NCBI GenBank assembly: GCA_017942165.1
Contig: JAGKSB010000001.1
Coordinates: 186,001-250,000 of the forward strand
DNA: 64,000 nt
Direction: 5' to 3'
DNA from: Rhinopithecimicrobium faecis
GTDB taxonomy: Bacteria; Bacteroidota; Bacteroidia; Sphingobacteriales; Sphingobacteriaceae
In this document: one piece after another, positions 36,039-44,665 of the stretch
How positions within the stretch are numbered: the stretch's first letter is position 1
Layout of the letters: each line of letters starts with the position of its first letter
Position numbers and translations under genes: made by a program
The notes under the pieces: generated by a model
What the model was told of the DNA's origin: nothing
Database searches by the model: none
What the model saw: the letters and a program-made list of their open reading frames with translations, nothing else

Positions 36039-37168
36039 AAATAGTTTATTGCATAAACGGTACATATAATTCCGGCGGCATGGAACGCGTATTAGCAAAT
36101 AAGGTTAATTTTTTAACCAATTTTGGTTATGATGTCACGATTATTACCTGTGACCAAAGAGGATTAAATCATTTTTTTAAGATCAATGAAAATGTAAAGC
36201 ATATTGATCTAGGTATAAATTACGTAACTACTGTAGACAAAAACATCATTACTAAGTCAGCAGCCTATTTTTATAAGCAAGCGATTCATAAGCAGAGGTT
36301 AGCTTCCGAATTAATTAAGCTCAAGGCAGACGTCGTAGTCTCCATGTATGATAATGATGCTGCTTTTCTTTATAAAATTAATGATGGAAGTAAGAAAATA
36401 CTTGAAATTCATTTTTCTAGATTTAAGCGTTTACAGTATAATAGAACTGGAATTTTAGGATATATAGATAAATATCGCAGCAAATTAGATTTTGATTTAG
36501 TTCAAAAATATGCGAAGTTTATTGTTCTTACAAAAGAAGATAAGTCCTACTGGGGTGATTTAACGAATATCGAGGTTATCCCTAATTCCAATAGTTTTGA
36601 AACAGATAAAATCACAAATCCACATCAAAAACAAGTTATCGCTGTAGGAAGATATGATTATCAAAAAGGCTTTGAGGATTTAATTAATTCGTGGAAAGCC
36701 GTTCATAAACTTCACCCAACATGGAAATTAGCAATATTTGGCAACGGCCCCTTGAAAGATAATTTGCAACTTCTAATTGATCAGCTAGCGCTATCTTCAG
36801 TTGTTGAATTGTGTCCCTCTGTTAAAAATATTGAAGAAGAATATTTAAAAAGTTCAATATTAGCAATGACTTCAAAATATGAAGGATTGCCGATGGTCCT
36901 TTTGGAAGCACAAGTATGCGGGTTAGCATTAGTTTCATACACCTGCAAATGCGGACCTAAAGATATTATTACAGATGGAGTGAATGGTAAATTGGTCAGC
37001 GAGGGGAATATTCAAGAATTTTCCGACAAATTAATAACGCTTATAGAAAACGAACAGCTTAGAACACAAATGGGAATTGCTGCCAAGGAAAATTCTAAAA
37101 ATTATAAAGAAGAACTTGTTATGCATAGATGGGTGAATTTGTTCCAGCAAATAATATCTAAAAACTAA
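36035..37168 (+). CDS. Glycosyltransferase family 4 (A)
   Basis: This 377-residue GT-B enzyme has an N-terminal NSGGMERVLANKVNFL acceptor-side motif, a donor-domain start AVGRYDYQKGFEDLI and the EX7E-type motif in SKYEGLPMVLLEAQVCGL. It is a retaining transferase acting on the lipid-linked repeat unit. The start overlaps the polymerase stop by 4 bases, and its stop overlaps the next ATG. Confidence 0.91.
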   Translation: MKIVYCINGTYNSGGMERVLANKVNFLTNFGYDVTIITCDQRGLNHFFKINENVKHIDLGINYVTTVDKNIITKSAAYFYKQAIHKQRLASELIKLKADVVVSMYDNDAAFLYKINDGSKKILEIHFSRFKRLQYNRTGILGYIDKYRSKLDFDLVQKYAKFIVLTKEDKSYWGDLTNIEVIPNSNSFETDKITNPHQKQVIAVGRYDYQKGFEDLINSWKAVHKLHPTWKLAIFGNGPLKDNLQLLIDQLALSSVVELCPSVKNIEEEYLKSSILAMTSKYEGLPMVLLEAQVCGLALVSYTCKCGPKDIITDGVNGKLVSEGNIQEFSDKLITLIENEQLRTQMGIAAKENSKNYKEELVMHRWVNLFQQIISKN

Positions 37169-38277
37169 TGAAGATTATTGTTATTTCAGCAGTAAATCTA
37201 GTGGAGGCTGGAACACTTGCAATTTTAAAAGACTGTCTTGCTTATTTATCAGAACTTGCTAAAAACGGGAATTACCGCGTCATAGCGATTGTATATGATA
37301 AAGACTTAGCTTTCTACCCAAATATTGAATATATTGAGACTACTTGGCCAAAACAACGATGGATTAATCGATTATGGTTTGAATATGTCTCCATGAAGAA
37401 GATTTCAAAAAATCTAGCTCCTGTTTATCTTTGGTTGTCGCTGCACGATACAAGTCCGACAGTAAATGCAGAGAAAAGAGCTGTATACTGTCATAATTCA
37501 TTCTCTTTTTATAAATGGAAATTAGCAGACTTACTTTTTGCGCCAAAAATAGCTTTGTTCGCCATTTTTACGAAATATATTTACAAAACAAATATTCATA
37601 AAAACGATTATGTTATCGTGCAACAGAATTGGTTTAGGAATGCGATGTCTTCCATCTTTAAAATTAATCCTTCAAAAATTATTGTGTCCCCTCCCACAAC
37701 AAGGGATTTTCAATCGTTAGAACGGGTTAATGCCTTGAGTCAAAAAGTATCCTTTATCTTTGCCGGCTCCCCGAACTCACATAAAAATTTTGAAATTATC
37801 TGCCGTGCTGTAGCCTTATTAAATGATCAATATAAATTGAAAAATTTTGAGGTTTTCATTACTGTTAAAGGGCATGAAAATAAATATGCTAAATGGTTGT
37901 TTAAGAATTGGGGTACTAAATACGACGCTTTAAATTTTATAGGATTTATTGATAAATTAACATTAGAAAACTATTATTCCACAGCACACTGTTTAATATT
38001 TCCATCTAAGGTAGAAACTTGGGGCCTACCAATTTCTGAGTTTGCGGCATTTAAAAAACCGATGCTTCTGGCAGACTTACCATACACCCATGAAACGGCT
38101 TCTGGAGCAAGTCAAGTAGCCTATTTTAATCCTGAAAAGCCGGAAGAACTCGCTCAAATGATGAAACGAATTATTGAAGGAGATACAACATTCTTAGAAG
38201 CGATCCCTTTAACGACGATTAATCAGCCCTTAGCAAATACATGGGAAGAGCTCTTTAACAAGCTTCTTCAAGATTAA
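37168..38277 (+). CDS. Glycosyltransferase family 4-like (B)
   Basis: The 369-residue GT-B protein has the donor-domain opening FIFAGSPNSHKNFEIICRAV and LIFPSKVETWGLPISEFAAF, which carries the two acidic residues of the EX7E region. The N-terminal domain is more divergent than in its neighbours. It is one of three consecutive GT-B genes. Confidence 0.88.
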   Translation: MKIIVISAVNLVEAGTLAILKDCLAYLSELAKNGNYRVIAIVYDKDLAFYPNIEYIETTWPKQRWINRLWFEYVSMKKISKNLAPVYLWLSLHDTSPTVNAEKRAVYCHNSFSFYKWKLADLLFAPKIALFAIFTKYIYKTNIHKNDYVIVQQNWFRNAMSSIFKINPSKIIVSPPTTRDFQSLERVNALSQKVSFIFAGSPNSHKNFEIICRAVALLNDQYKLKNFEVFITVKGHENKYAKWLFKNWGTKYDALNFIGFIDKLTLENYYSTAHCLIFPSKVETWGLPISEFAAFKKPMLLADLPYTHETASGASQVAYFNPEKPEELAQMMKRIIEGDTTFLEAIPLTTINQPLANTWEELFNKLLQD

Positions 38278-38304
38278 TAATCCTAAACTATCTATAATAT
38301 TTCC

Positions 38305-39417
38305 ATGAAAATACTTCAAGTTGGAAAATTTTACCCGATCATGGGTGGAGTTGAAAAGGTCATGTATGATCTTGTTTTAGGCCTTTCAGCAGAAAAAATA
38401 CACTGCGATATGCTATGTGCAACCACAGAAAATCACCCTGGAGGAACGTTAATATTGAATGACTATGCTAAAATTTTCGTCATTCCAACTCAGATTAAAT
38501 TAGCCGCAACAATGTTAGCGCCGAATATGATTGTTAAATTACGTCAGATTGCGCATAATTACGACATTATACATATACATCACCCAGATCCAATGGCTAG
38601 TTTGGCCCTCTTTCTGTCGGGTTATAAAGGAAAAGTCGTCCTACAGTGGCATGCAGATATTTTAAAGCAGAAGACCCTATTAAAATTATACAAACCCTTA
38701 CAAAGTTGGCTTATAAAACGCGCTAATATAATTGTAGGAACCACTCCCGTATATGTTAAAGAATCGCCATTTCTTACTGATGTGCAACACAAGATTGATT
38801 TTATTCCCATAGGAATTGAACCATTAATTGCAGACTCCGCAAGAGTTGACCAGATAAAAGAAACTTATAAAAATAAGAAAATAATTTTCTCTTTAGGCCG
38901 ACTTGTAGCCTATAAAGGCTATGAATATCTAATTAAAGCAGCCGAAGATTTAGATGACAGCTATCACATAGTTATCGGAGGAAAAGGACCTTTACATGAT
39001 GAATTAACAGCGTTAATAACGTCTTTAAAGTTATCAAATAAAGTATCCCTTATTGGTTTTGTTTCCGATGAGGATCTACCAAACTATTATGCGGCCTCGG
39101 ATGTATTCTGTTTAAGTTCCATTTGGAAGACTGAGGCATTTGCCATTGTACAAATTGAAGCGATGTCTTTCGGAAAACCTATTATATCCACGCATATTCC
39201 AACTTCTGGAGTCAGCTGGGTCAATGCGCATCAAGAATCAGGAATTGTTGTAAGCATTGAAAGCCCCAAGGAGATTAGTACTGCTATTAAAGATATTTTT
39301 GAAAACGAGGCGACCTACAAAAAGCTTGCTGAAGGAAGTGCCGAACGTTATAAAAATTTATTTACACGAAAAAAAATGATTGATAAGTGTCTAAGTATTT
39401 ATAAAAAACTCGTTTAA
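38305..39417 (+). CDS. Glycosyltransferase family 4 (C)
   Basis: This 370-residue GT-B enzyme has MGGVEKVMYDLVLGLS, IIHIHHPDPMASL, FSLGRLVAYKGYEYLI and the donor motif TEAFAIVQIEAMSFGKP. It resembles mannosyl/galactosyl transferases of O-antigen clusters. It is the last sugar transferase before the S26-PqqD-kinase block, and 59 bases separate it from that block. Confidence 0.91.
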   Translation: MKILQVGKFYPIMGGVEKVMYDLVLGLSAEKIHCDMLCATTENHPGGTLILNDYAKIFVIPTQIKLAATMLAPNMIVKLRQIAHNYDIIHIHHPDPMASLALFLSGYKGKVVLQWHADILKQKTLLKLYKPLQSWLIKRANIIVGTTPVYVKESPFLTDVQHKIDFIPIGIEPLIADSARVDQIKETYKNKKIIFSLGRLVAYKGYEYLIKAAEDLDDSYHIVIGGKGPLHDELTALITSLKLSNKVSLIGFVSDEDLPNYYAASDVFCLSSIWKTEAFAIVQIEAMSFGKPIISTHIPTSGVSWVNAHQESGIVVSIESPKEISTAIKDIFENEATYKKLAEGSAERYKNLFTRKKMIDKCLSIYKKLV

Positions 39418-39476
39418 TCAGTAAATAAACTGTTTAGTTGCACAATCCTATTAATTTTCATAAATTGGTAAACAAA

Positions 39477-39956
39477 ATGGCTGTGAAGAAACATTCAATT
39501 ACGATTGCCAATGATATTTTTCTGGAAGAAATAACACATTTTATCGCTTTAGGTAAATCTGTATCTATTAATATCAAGGGAAATAGTATGAATCCCTTTT
39601 TACTAGATGGTGAAAAAATTCTTCTCAAACCTATAAAAGATTTTAAGTTGTCAATAGGCTTGATTATTCTAGCTAAATACAACAATAAGATGGTCCTGCA
39701 TCGCCTAATAAAGTTCAATAAGGACACCATATGGCTTGCTGGAGACGGGAATATCAAACAAATAGAGCAAATTAATTTGGCCAACGCCATTGCAGTAGCT
39801 CAAATAGTATATCGAAATAACACCGAACTATTACTAATCAATAAATGGTCTCGGTGGAAAGGTTACGGATGGTTTTTAATTAGACCATTTCGTAGAATAT
39901 ATAACAAAATTATTAAAATTTACAGTAACAAAAGGATATATGAAATTAAGAAATGA
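39477..39956 (+). CDS. S24/S26 (signal peptidase-like) protease
   Basis: The 159-residue protein starts at ATG 39477; a TTG at 39438 is a weaker alternative. The nucleophile motif is KGNSMNPFLLDGE, followed by MVLHRLIK and AGDGNIK. The HR in place of a lysine resembles SipW/ER-type signal peptidases with a Ser-His dyad. No membrane anchor is obvious at the N terminus; the C terminus is basic (WSRWKGYGWFLIRPFRR). Its 3' end overlaps the PqqD gene by 17 bases. As part of a RiPP-like block it could be the leader peptidase; that is inference. Confidence 0.82.
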   Translation: MAVKKHSITIANDIFLEEITHFIALGKSVSINIKGNSMNPFLLDGEKILLKPIKDFKLSIGLIILAKYNNKMVLHRLIKFNKDTIWLAGDGNIKQIEQINLANAIAVAQIVYRNNTELLLINKWSRWKGYGWFLIRPFRRIYNKIIKIYSNKRIYEIKK

Positions 39957-40206
39957 TCTAATATTAAGGCATGTTGGCGATGACCATATCATCGTTGATC
40001 CAGGCCAGGATATGGTGGATATGTCCAAAGTTTTTAATTTAAATGAGACTGCAGCATGGCTGTGGGAAGAATTATCCGATCAAGAATTTGATCAAGTAAC
40101 CATTAAAAATTTGCTACTTGAGCGCTATGAAGTAACTGATTCACAAGCTAATAAAGACGCTGATTATCTATTACAATACTTCGTCGATCAAGGACTCACA
40201 GAATAA
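39940..40206 (+). CDS. PqqD-family protein (RiPP recognition element)
   Basis: The 88-residue winged-helix protein has the PqqD pattern LRHVGDDHIIVDPGQDMVDMSKVFNLNETAAWLWEEL (shown here as LRHVGDDHIIVD, then VFNLNETAAWLWEEL), with the C-terminal DADYLLQYFVDQGL helix. PqqD/RRE proteins bind leader peptides and present them to modifying enzymes. It overlaps the S26 gene upstream and is followed 3 bases later by the nucleotidyltransferase gene. No radical SAM, lasso B2 or asparagine-synthetase gene is nearby. Confidence 0.88.
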   Translation: MKLRNDLILRHVGDDHIIVDPGQDMVDMSKVFNLNETAAWLWEELSDQEFDQVTIKNLLLERYEVTDSQANKDADYLLQYFVDQGLTE

Positions 40207-40209
40207 TAG

Positions 40210-41304
40210 ATGTTAAACACGGATGTTAATAGTGCATTATTAAGCCTTTTAAGAATAGGACTATGGGGAAAATTGGAAGACCTAACAAATTTTCCTTTAT
40301 CAGAATCCTTGTGGCTTGATATTTACAATGTATCTTCACAACATACAATTGAAGGTATTGTGTTTGATGCTATTCAGCATTTACCAAAAGACTTACATCC
40401 TCCTAAAGCAATTCTATTGAAATGGATTGTTAAAGTTGACCTTGTTGAGCGCCATAATTTACATATAGCGAAAGTGACAAATGAGCTTATCACTTTTTTT
40501 AATAAAAACAACTTATTTCCAACCCTACTAAAAGGGCAAGCCTTAGCTTCCTGCTATATAAATCCATTAAGAAGGTTATCTGGTGATATTGATTTATATT
40601 TTCATTCTAAAAACGAATATAATCAAGCAACGGAATTATTACGTGAAAGAAATGTTCAGGTTGCAGATACTCCAGGATTTAGTAATAATTATATCTGGAG
40701 AGGTGTTGTTATTGAACATCACCAGAGAATGTTTGATATTCATAACCCACTTTGCTACAGCTATCTTGATAAACTTCAAAAAAAACCAGTATCCCAAGAA
40801 ATTTATAAAAATCTACCCAATAATCTCGCGCTTCCCGCACCTATTGTAATGCAGGTTCAGGTTAATGCACATATTTTAAAACATCTATTATCCTTTGGCA
40901 TAGGATTGAGGCAACTTTGCGATTCAGCAAGATTTGCCTATAAATACCATCAGTATATTGATGGCCAAGAAATGAAGGCAATTTATAAAAACTTAGGTAT
41001 TCTAAAATGGGTGGAACTATTAAATGATATACTTGTTCGTCATTTAGGGCTACCAAATAATTATTTACCATTTGTAAATGAAAAAAATATAAATGCTGAT
41101 TGGATGATGGAAGATATTCTAGTTACGGGAAATTTCGGTTTTCACGACACCAAGAATATCACTGAAAATGAAAATAAAGAGATTATGCGCACCAATGTTA
41201 AGCATACGATTTGGTCAAACGCGAAAAGATATTTTAAATATGCACCAATGGAGGTAATTACATTTCCATTTGTACAAGCTTATTCAAAATTGATTATAAA
41301 ATAA
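40210..41304 (+). CDS. NTP_transf_5-family nucleotidyltransferase
   Basis: The 364-residue protein belongs to the uncharacterised nucleotidyltransferase family found in RiPP and polysaccharide loci: LLKGQALASCYINPLRRLSG then DIDLYF, with the catalytic acidic pair in GDIDL (125-129). Members occur beside HprK-like kinases in lasso-peptide clusters of the paeninodin/pseudomycoidin type, where they decorate a phosphorylated precursor. Here the substrate is unknown. Confidence 0.82.
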   Translation: MLNTDVNSALLSLLRIGLWGKLEDLTNFPLSESLWLDIYNVSSQHTIEGIVFDAIQHLPKDLHPPKAILLKWIVKVDLVERHNLHIAKVTNELITFFNKNNLFPTLLKGQALASCYINPLRRLSGDIDLYFHSKNEYNQATELLRERNVQVADTPGFSNNYIWRGVVIEHHQRMFDIHNPLCYSYLDKLQKKPVSQEIYKNLPNNLALPAPIVMQVQVNAHILKHLLSFGIGLRQLCDSARFAYKYHQYIDGQEMKAIYKNLGILKWVELLNDILVRHLGLPNNYLPFVNEKNINADWMMEDILVTGNFGFHDTKNITENENKEIMRTNVKHTIWSNAKRYFKYAPMEVITFPFVQAYSKLIIK

Positions 41305-41313
41305 TTCTAGTAG

Positions 41314-42939
41314 GTGTCTTACGCAATATCATATAAGCTATCATGGATTTGGTCTATATCTAAAGGATATAGAGCTTCTCTATTGCTGTATTTTATTTTA
41401 GAGCTCTTAGTAATTTCACTTTCATTAAATTTTATTTACTGGTCTAAGAAAGCAATCGATATTGCCATGAAAGCTGCTAGTGGAAATCTAACATATGCGA
41501 TATACATAATTGTTATATCCATCGCCTCATTAATCGTGTTAAGCAGTATTTCCTCTTATATTAACGAGCGCGTTCGCTTAAAGCTCGGTGTTAGCTTCCA
41601 AAATAAGCTGGTAAAGCAGCAGATGCTCTCACAATGGCAAGCAATTAAAAATTGGCATACAGGTGATATTCAAGTACGTTTAAATACCGATAGCGTGGAG
41701 GTCGTTAATATGATTACCACGACTGGCATATCGGTTATATTAACGGCGATCAAACTGCTATCGTCATTTTTATTTCTTTGGTTTATGGATCCCCAATTAG
41801 CCTATATAATATTGGGACTATCGCCACTTTTATTGCTTTCAAAATTCTATTTTAAAAAGATGAAGCGATTGAGTGCGGAAATCAAAGAGCGTGAAAGCTC
41901 TTTAGGGAAAGTTGTTCAAGAAAATTTGCGTTTCAGATTATTAATTAGAGGCATGAATCTATTTCCTAGTAGATGGAGTAACTATGAAGAAATTCAACAA
42001 GGTCTTTTCAACAAGAGAATAGAACAGCAAGATTTTTCTATTATTACGCAAGTAATCATGAAATTCAGCATGAATATAGGCTATTTAACTACATTTATTT
42101 GGGGCGTATATCGCCTGCAAGCTGGACAGATTTCATTCGGAACAATGACTGCTTTTTTACAACTTATCGGAAGAATACAATCACCTTTTTTACAACTAGT
42201 AGGATTTTTACCTGTATTTATTCGGTTTCGGACTTCAATAGATCGTTTACTAGATTTAGAACATACTAATTTTGAAATTCAGAAAGAAGGCTATAAGATA
42301 GAAAGTATTGATTCTGTAGTAATTAGTAATTTATACTTCAGCTATGAGCAACAAGAAGTAATACAAAATTTTAATGCTATCTTTGAAAAAAATAAACCTA
42401 CAGCAATAGTTGGAACAAGTGGCCAGGGTAAGACAACGTTAATACGCTTATTACTAGCCCTAGTAAAATTCAATTCTGGAAATATTTTTATTAATTCGAA
42501 TGGTGAAAAATTGCTTTTATCTACAGAGCATCGTACTAATTTTATATATGTCCCACAAGGGAATACATTATTTAGTGGAAGTATTTTAGAAAATTTGAAA
42601 GCCGCGGACTCTTTAGCTTCGGAGTCAAAACTACATCAAGCATTAATCACAGCCTGTGCTGAATTTGTGTTTGACTTACCTGCAGGAATTAATACCGTTA
42701 TTGGTGAATCTGCACATGGATTATCTGAAGGGCAAGCTCAACGAATCGCCATTGCGCGAGGATTATTACAAAATGGTAAAATATGGCTTCTAGACGAAAT
42801 TACATCAGCACTTGATAAACAAACAAGAAAAAAATTAATAACTAATTTACTTTTAGCTGGAAAAGATAAAGTTCTTATTTTTGTTACTCATGATAAGGAA
42901 CTATCCGAACAATGCTCCCAGACTATCTATATGAAATAA
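41314..42939 (+). CDS. ABC exporter, fused permease and ATPase (lasso D/lipid-exporter type)
   Basis: The 541-residue half-transporter begins with a GTG. Six membrane helices cover residues 20-300. The ATPase domain has Walker A GTSGQGKT (367-374), the Q-loop, the signature LSEGQAQR in place of LSGGQ, and Walker B IWLLDE. It has no N-terminal C39 peptidase, so any leader must be cut by another enzyme, possibly the S26-like protease. Its place between the nucleotidyltransferase and kinase genes points to export of a modified peptide, or possibly a glycan intermediate. Confidence 0.88.
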   Translation: MSYAISYKLSWIWSISKGYRASLLLYFILELLVISLSLNFIYWSKKAIDIAMKAASGNLTYAIYIIVISIASLIVLSSISSYINERVRLKLGVSFQNKLVKQQMLSQWQAIKNWHTGDIQVRLNTDSVEVVNMITTTGISVILTAIKLLSSFLFLWFMDPQLAYIILGLSPLLLLSKFYFKKMKRLSAEIKERESSLGKVVQENLRFRLLIRGMNLFPSRWSNYEEIQQGLFNKRIEQQDFSIITQVIMKFSMNIGYLTTFIWGVYRLQAGQISFGTMTAFLQLIGRIQSPFLQLVGFLPVFIRFRTSIDRLLDLEHTNFEIQKEGYKIESIDSVVISNLYFSYEQQEVIQNFNAIFEKNKPTAIVGTSGQGKTTLIRLLLALVKFNSGNIFINSNGEKLLLSTEHRTNFIYVPQGNTLFSGSILENLKAADSLASESKLHQALITACAEFVFDLPAGINTVIGESAHGLSEGQAQRIAIARGLLQNGKIWLLDEITSALDKQTRKKLITNLLLAGKDKVLIFVTHDKELSEQCSQTIYMK

Positions 42940-42942
42940 AAT

Positions 42943-43866
42943 ATGCCAGACAATATTCAGAAATTATTGAATACAAAAATTTGCTATTATAATATTGCGG
43001 GACTAATTTTAGAATTAGAATATCCTAAAGATATTAAAATAGATACAATATTGCCCAATTTTAAAGATTTTTCAACATTAAATGTTGAGAATAAAAAAAC
43101 AACTTGCAGTATTTGTTTGTATGATAAAGAACCAGCGACTGTACAAGATTTAGGAAAGATTTTAAGTAATGTTTCTATTGTATGGGGTGATCAATTTAGA
43201 TTTTATGAAAATGATTTACATTATATAACTACGATAGATTCCGGGGATAATTTAATTCCATGGAAAATGGTTAGCAAGAAAGATTTTAGTGAATCTAAGG
43301 TTTATATTAATACCAAAGAATTATATACTAGCTCTGTTTTAAGCTGGCTAATTATGGTAGCTTTTGCACAAACCTCACTTTTACACAAAACCATTCTAAT
43401 TCATGCTTCAACTGTGGAGTACAATAAAGAAGGATACGCTTTTTTGGGTAAAAGTGGTACTGGTAAGAGTACACACAGTAGACTATGGCTAGAAACATTT
43501 GTGGGATCACGGTTGTTAAATGACGATAATCCAGCTGTTAGAATTCACGCCGATAATTCTATTTATATTTATGGCACGCCTTGGAGTGGGAAAACTCCCT
43601 GTTATATAAATAGAGGTGTTCCGCTAAGAGCTTTAGTCAGATTACAACAGGCTCCAGAAAATAAATTTCATTGGAAGACAGGCATGGAAGCCTTTATACA
43701 AATCTTACCAAGCTGCTCATCCATACGATGGAACAAAAAACTCTTTAATTCCATGTCAAATACAACCGAAGAATTGGTGAAAAATTTAAAAATTGGTTAT
43801 TTACAATGTTTGCCAAATCAGGATGCAGCTATTTTATGTTACAACCAAATAAACAACTATAAATAA
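42943..43866 (+). CDS. HprK-like serine/carbohydrate kinase
   Basis: The 307-residue protein has the C-terminal HPr kinase/PEPCK-like fold: GKSGTGKST (169-177), LLNDDNPAVRIH, GTPWSGKTPCY and RALVRLQQ. The N-terminal 140 residues resemble the cap region of HprK-like proteins in lasso-peptide clusters, which phosphorylate a C-terminal Ser of the precursor. It is too divergent to be the catabolite-control HPr kinase. The wza gene starts one base after its stop. Confidence 0.83.
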   Translation: MPDNIQKLLNTKICYYNIAGLILELEYPKDIKIDTILPNFKDFSTLNVENKKTTCSICLYDKEPATVQDLGKILSNVSIVWGDQFRFYENDLHYITTIDSGDNLIPWKMVSKKDFSESKVYINTKELYTSSVLSWLIMVAFAQTSLLHKTILIHASTVEYNKEGYAFLGKSGTGKSTHSRLWLETFVGSRLLNDDNPAVRIHADNSIYIYGTPWSGKTPCYINRGVPLRALVRLQQAPENKFHWKTGMEAFIQILPSCSSIRWNKKLFNSMSNTTEELVKNLKIGYLQCLPNQDAAILCYNQINNYK

Positions 43867-43867
43867 T

Positions 43868-44665
43868 ATGAAAAAAATTATACTAGGAATATTTCTTTTA
43901 ATGGGTGTTTTAACACTTAACTCCTGTTTCGTAGGTAAGAAAGTTATTTTTGTCGAGGATATGATGCCCGATACAACATACAATGCTTTAAACATACCGC
44001 CTTTAAAAGTTCAAAAAAATGATCGTATAAGTATTCAGGTTACTTCAAAAACGCCAGAGTTAGCCATTCCTTTTAATCAAGGGACTTCAAATTCCTATCA
44101 GGTTGATGATAACGGAAGTATTCAAAAAGATCTCAATGGAGGAACAGCTCAAGGCTATTTAGTAGATATTAATGGATATATTGAGTTTCCATTACTCGGA
44201 AATATTTATGTAGAAAATAAAAGCCTAGAAGAAATTAAAGATACCATCAAAGAAAAATTAATTAGTGCTAAATTAATTAATGACCCCAATGTTACTATTG
44301 AGCTTCTAAACCTAAAAATAAGTGTCTTAGGTGAAGTTGCTAGACCTAATGTTTATACTGTCCCAGATTCAAGAATAACACTTTTAGAAGCAGTGTCACG
44401 ATCTGGTGGATTTACACCAAATTCATCTACTGATAAAATTCTGGTAATCAGAGAAGAAGATGGCGTAAGAAAAATGTATACTCACGATTTCAAAAGTAAA
44501 GATATCTTTCTATCACCAGCTTATTATTTAAGACAGAATGATATAGTTTATGTAGATGCTAAGAGTGGTAAGTTCTCTTCAAGAGAAGAAACGAGTTTCA
44601 GATTCCTAACTACAGGTCTTTCTTTAATAGGAATTGTTTTAACAACATTAAATCTTACAAAATAA
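43868..44665 (+). CDS. wza: Wza-like polysaccharide export lipoprotein
   Basis: The 265-residue protein has lipobox NSC (C20). It carries the Poly_export domain (LKVQKNDRISIQV onward), an SLBB domain (ISVLGEVARPNVYTVP, LLEAVSRSGGFTPNS), and a C-terminal hydrophobic helix (FLTTGLSLIGIVLTTLNL). It forms the outer-membrane export channel and works with the downstream Wzc co-polymerase. Its stop overlaps the Wzc start. Confidence 0.95.
   Translation: MKKIILGIFLLMGVLTLNSCFVGKKVIFVEDMMPDTTYNALNIPPLKVQKNDRISIQVTSKTPELAIPFNQGTSNSYQVDDNGSIQKDLNGGTAQGYLVDINGYIEFPLLGNIYVENKSLEEIKDTIKEKLISAKLINDPNVTIELLNLKISVLGEVARPNVYTVPDSRITLLEAVSRSGGFTPNSSTDKILVIREEDGVRKMYTHDFKSKDIFLSPAYYLRQNDIVYVDAKSGKFSSREETSFRFLTTGLSLIGIVLTTLNLTK

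Noticed and set aside
39477..43866. A complete lasso-peptide cluster
   Set aside because: The asparagine-synthetase-like cyclase, the transglutaminase-like B2 protease and a precursor gene are all absent, so only a partial, RiPP-like block is claimed.
42943..43866. HPr kinase/phosphorylase of carbon catabolite control
   Set aside because: The N-terminal region and context differ; it matches HprK-like kinases of peptide clusters.
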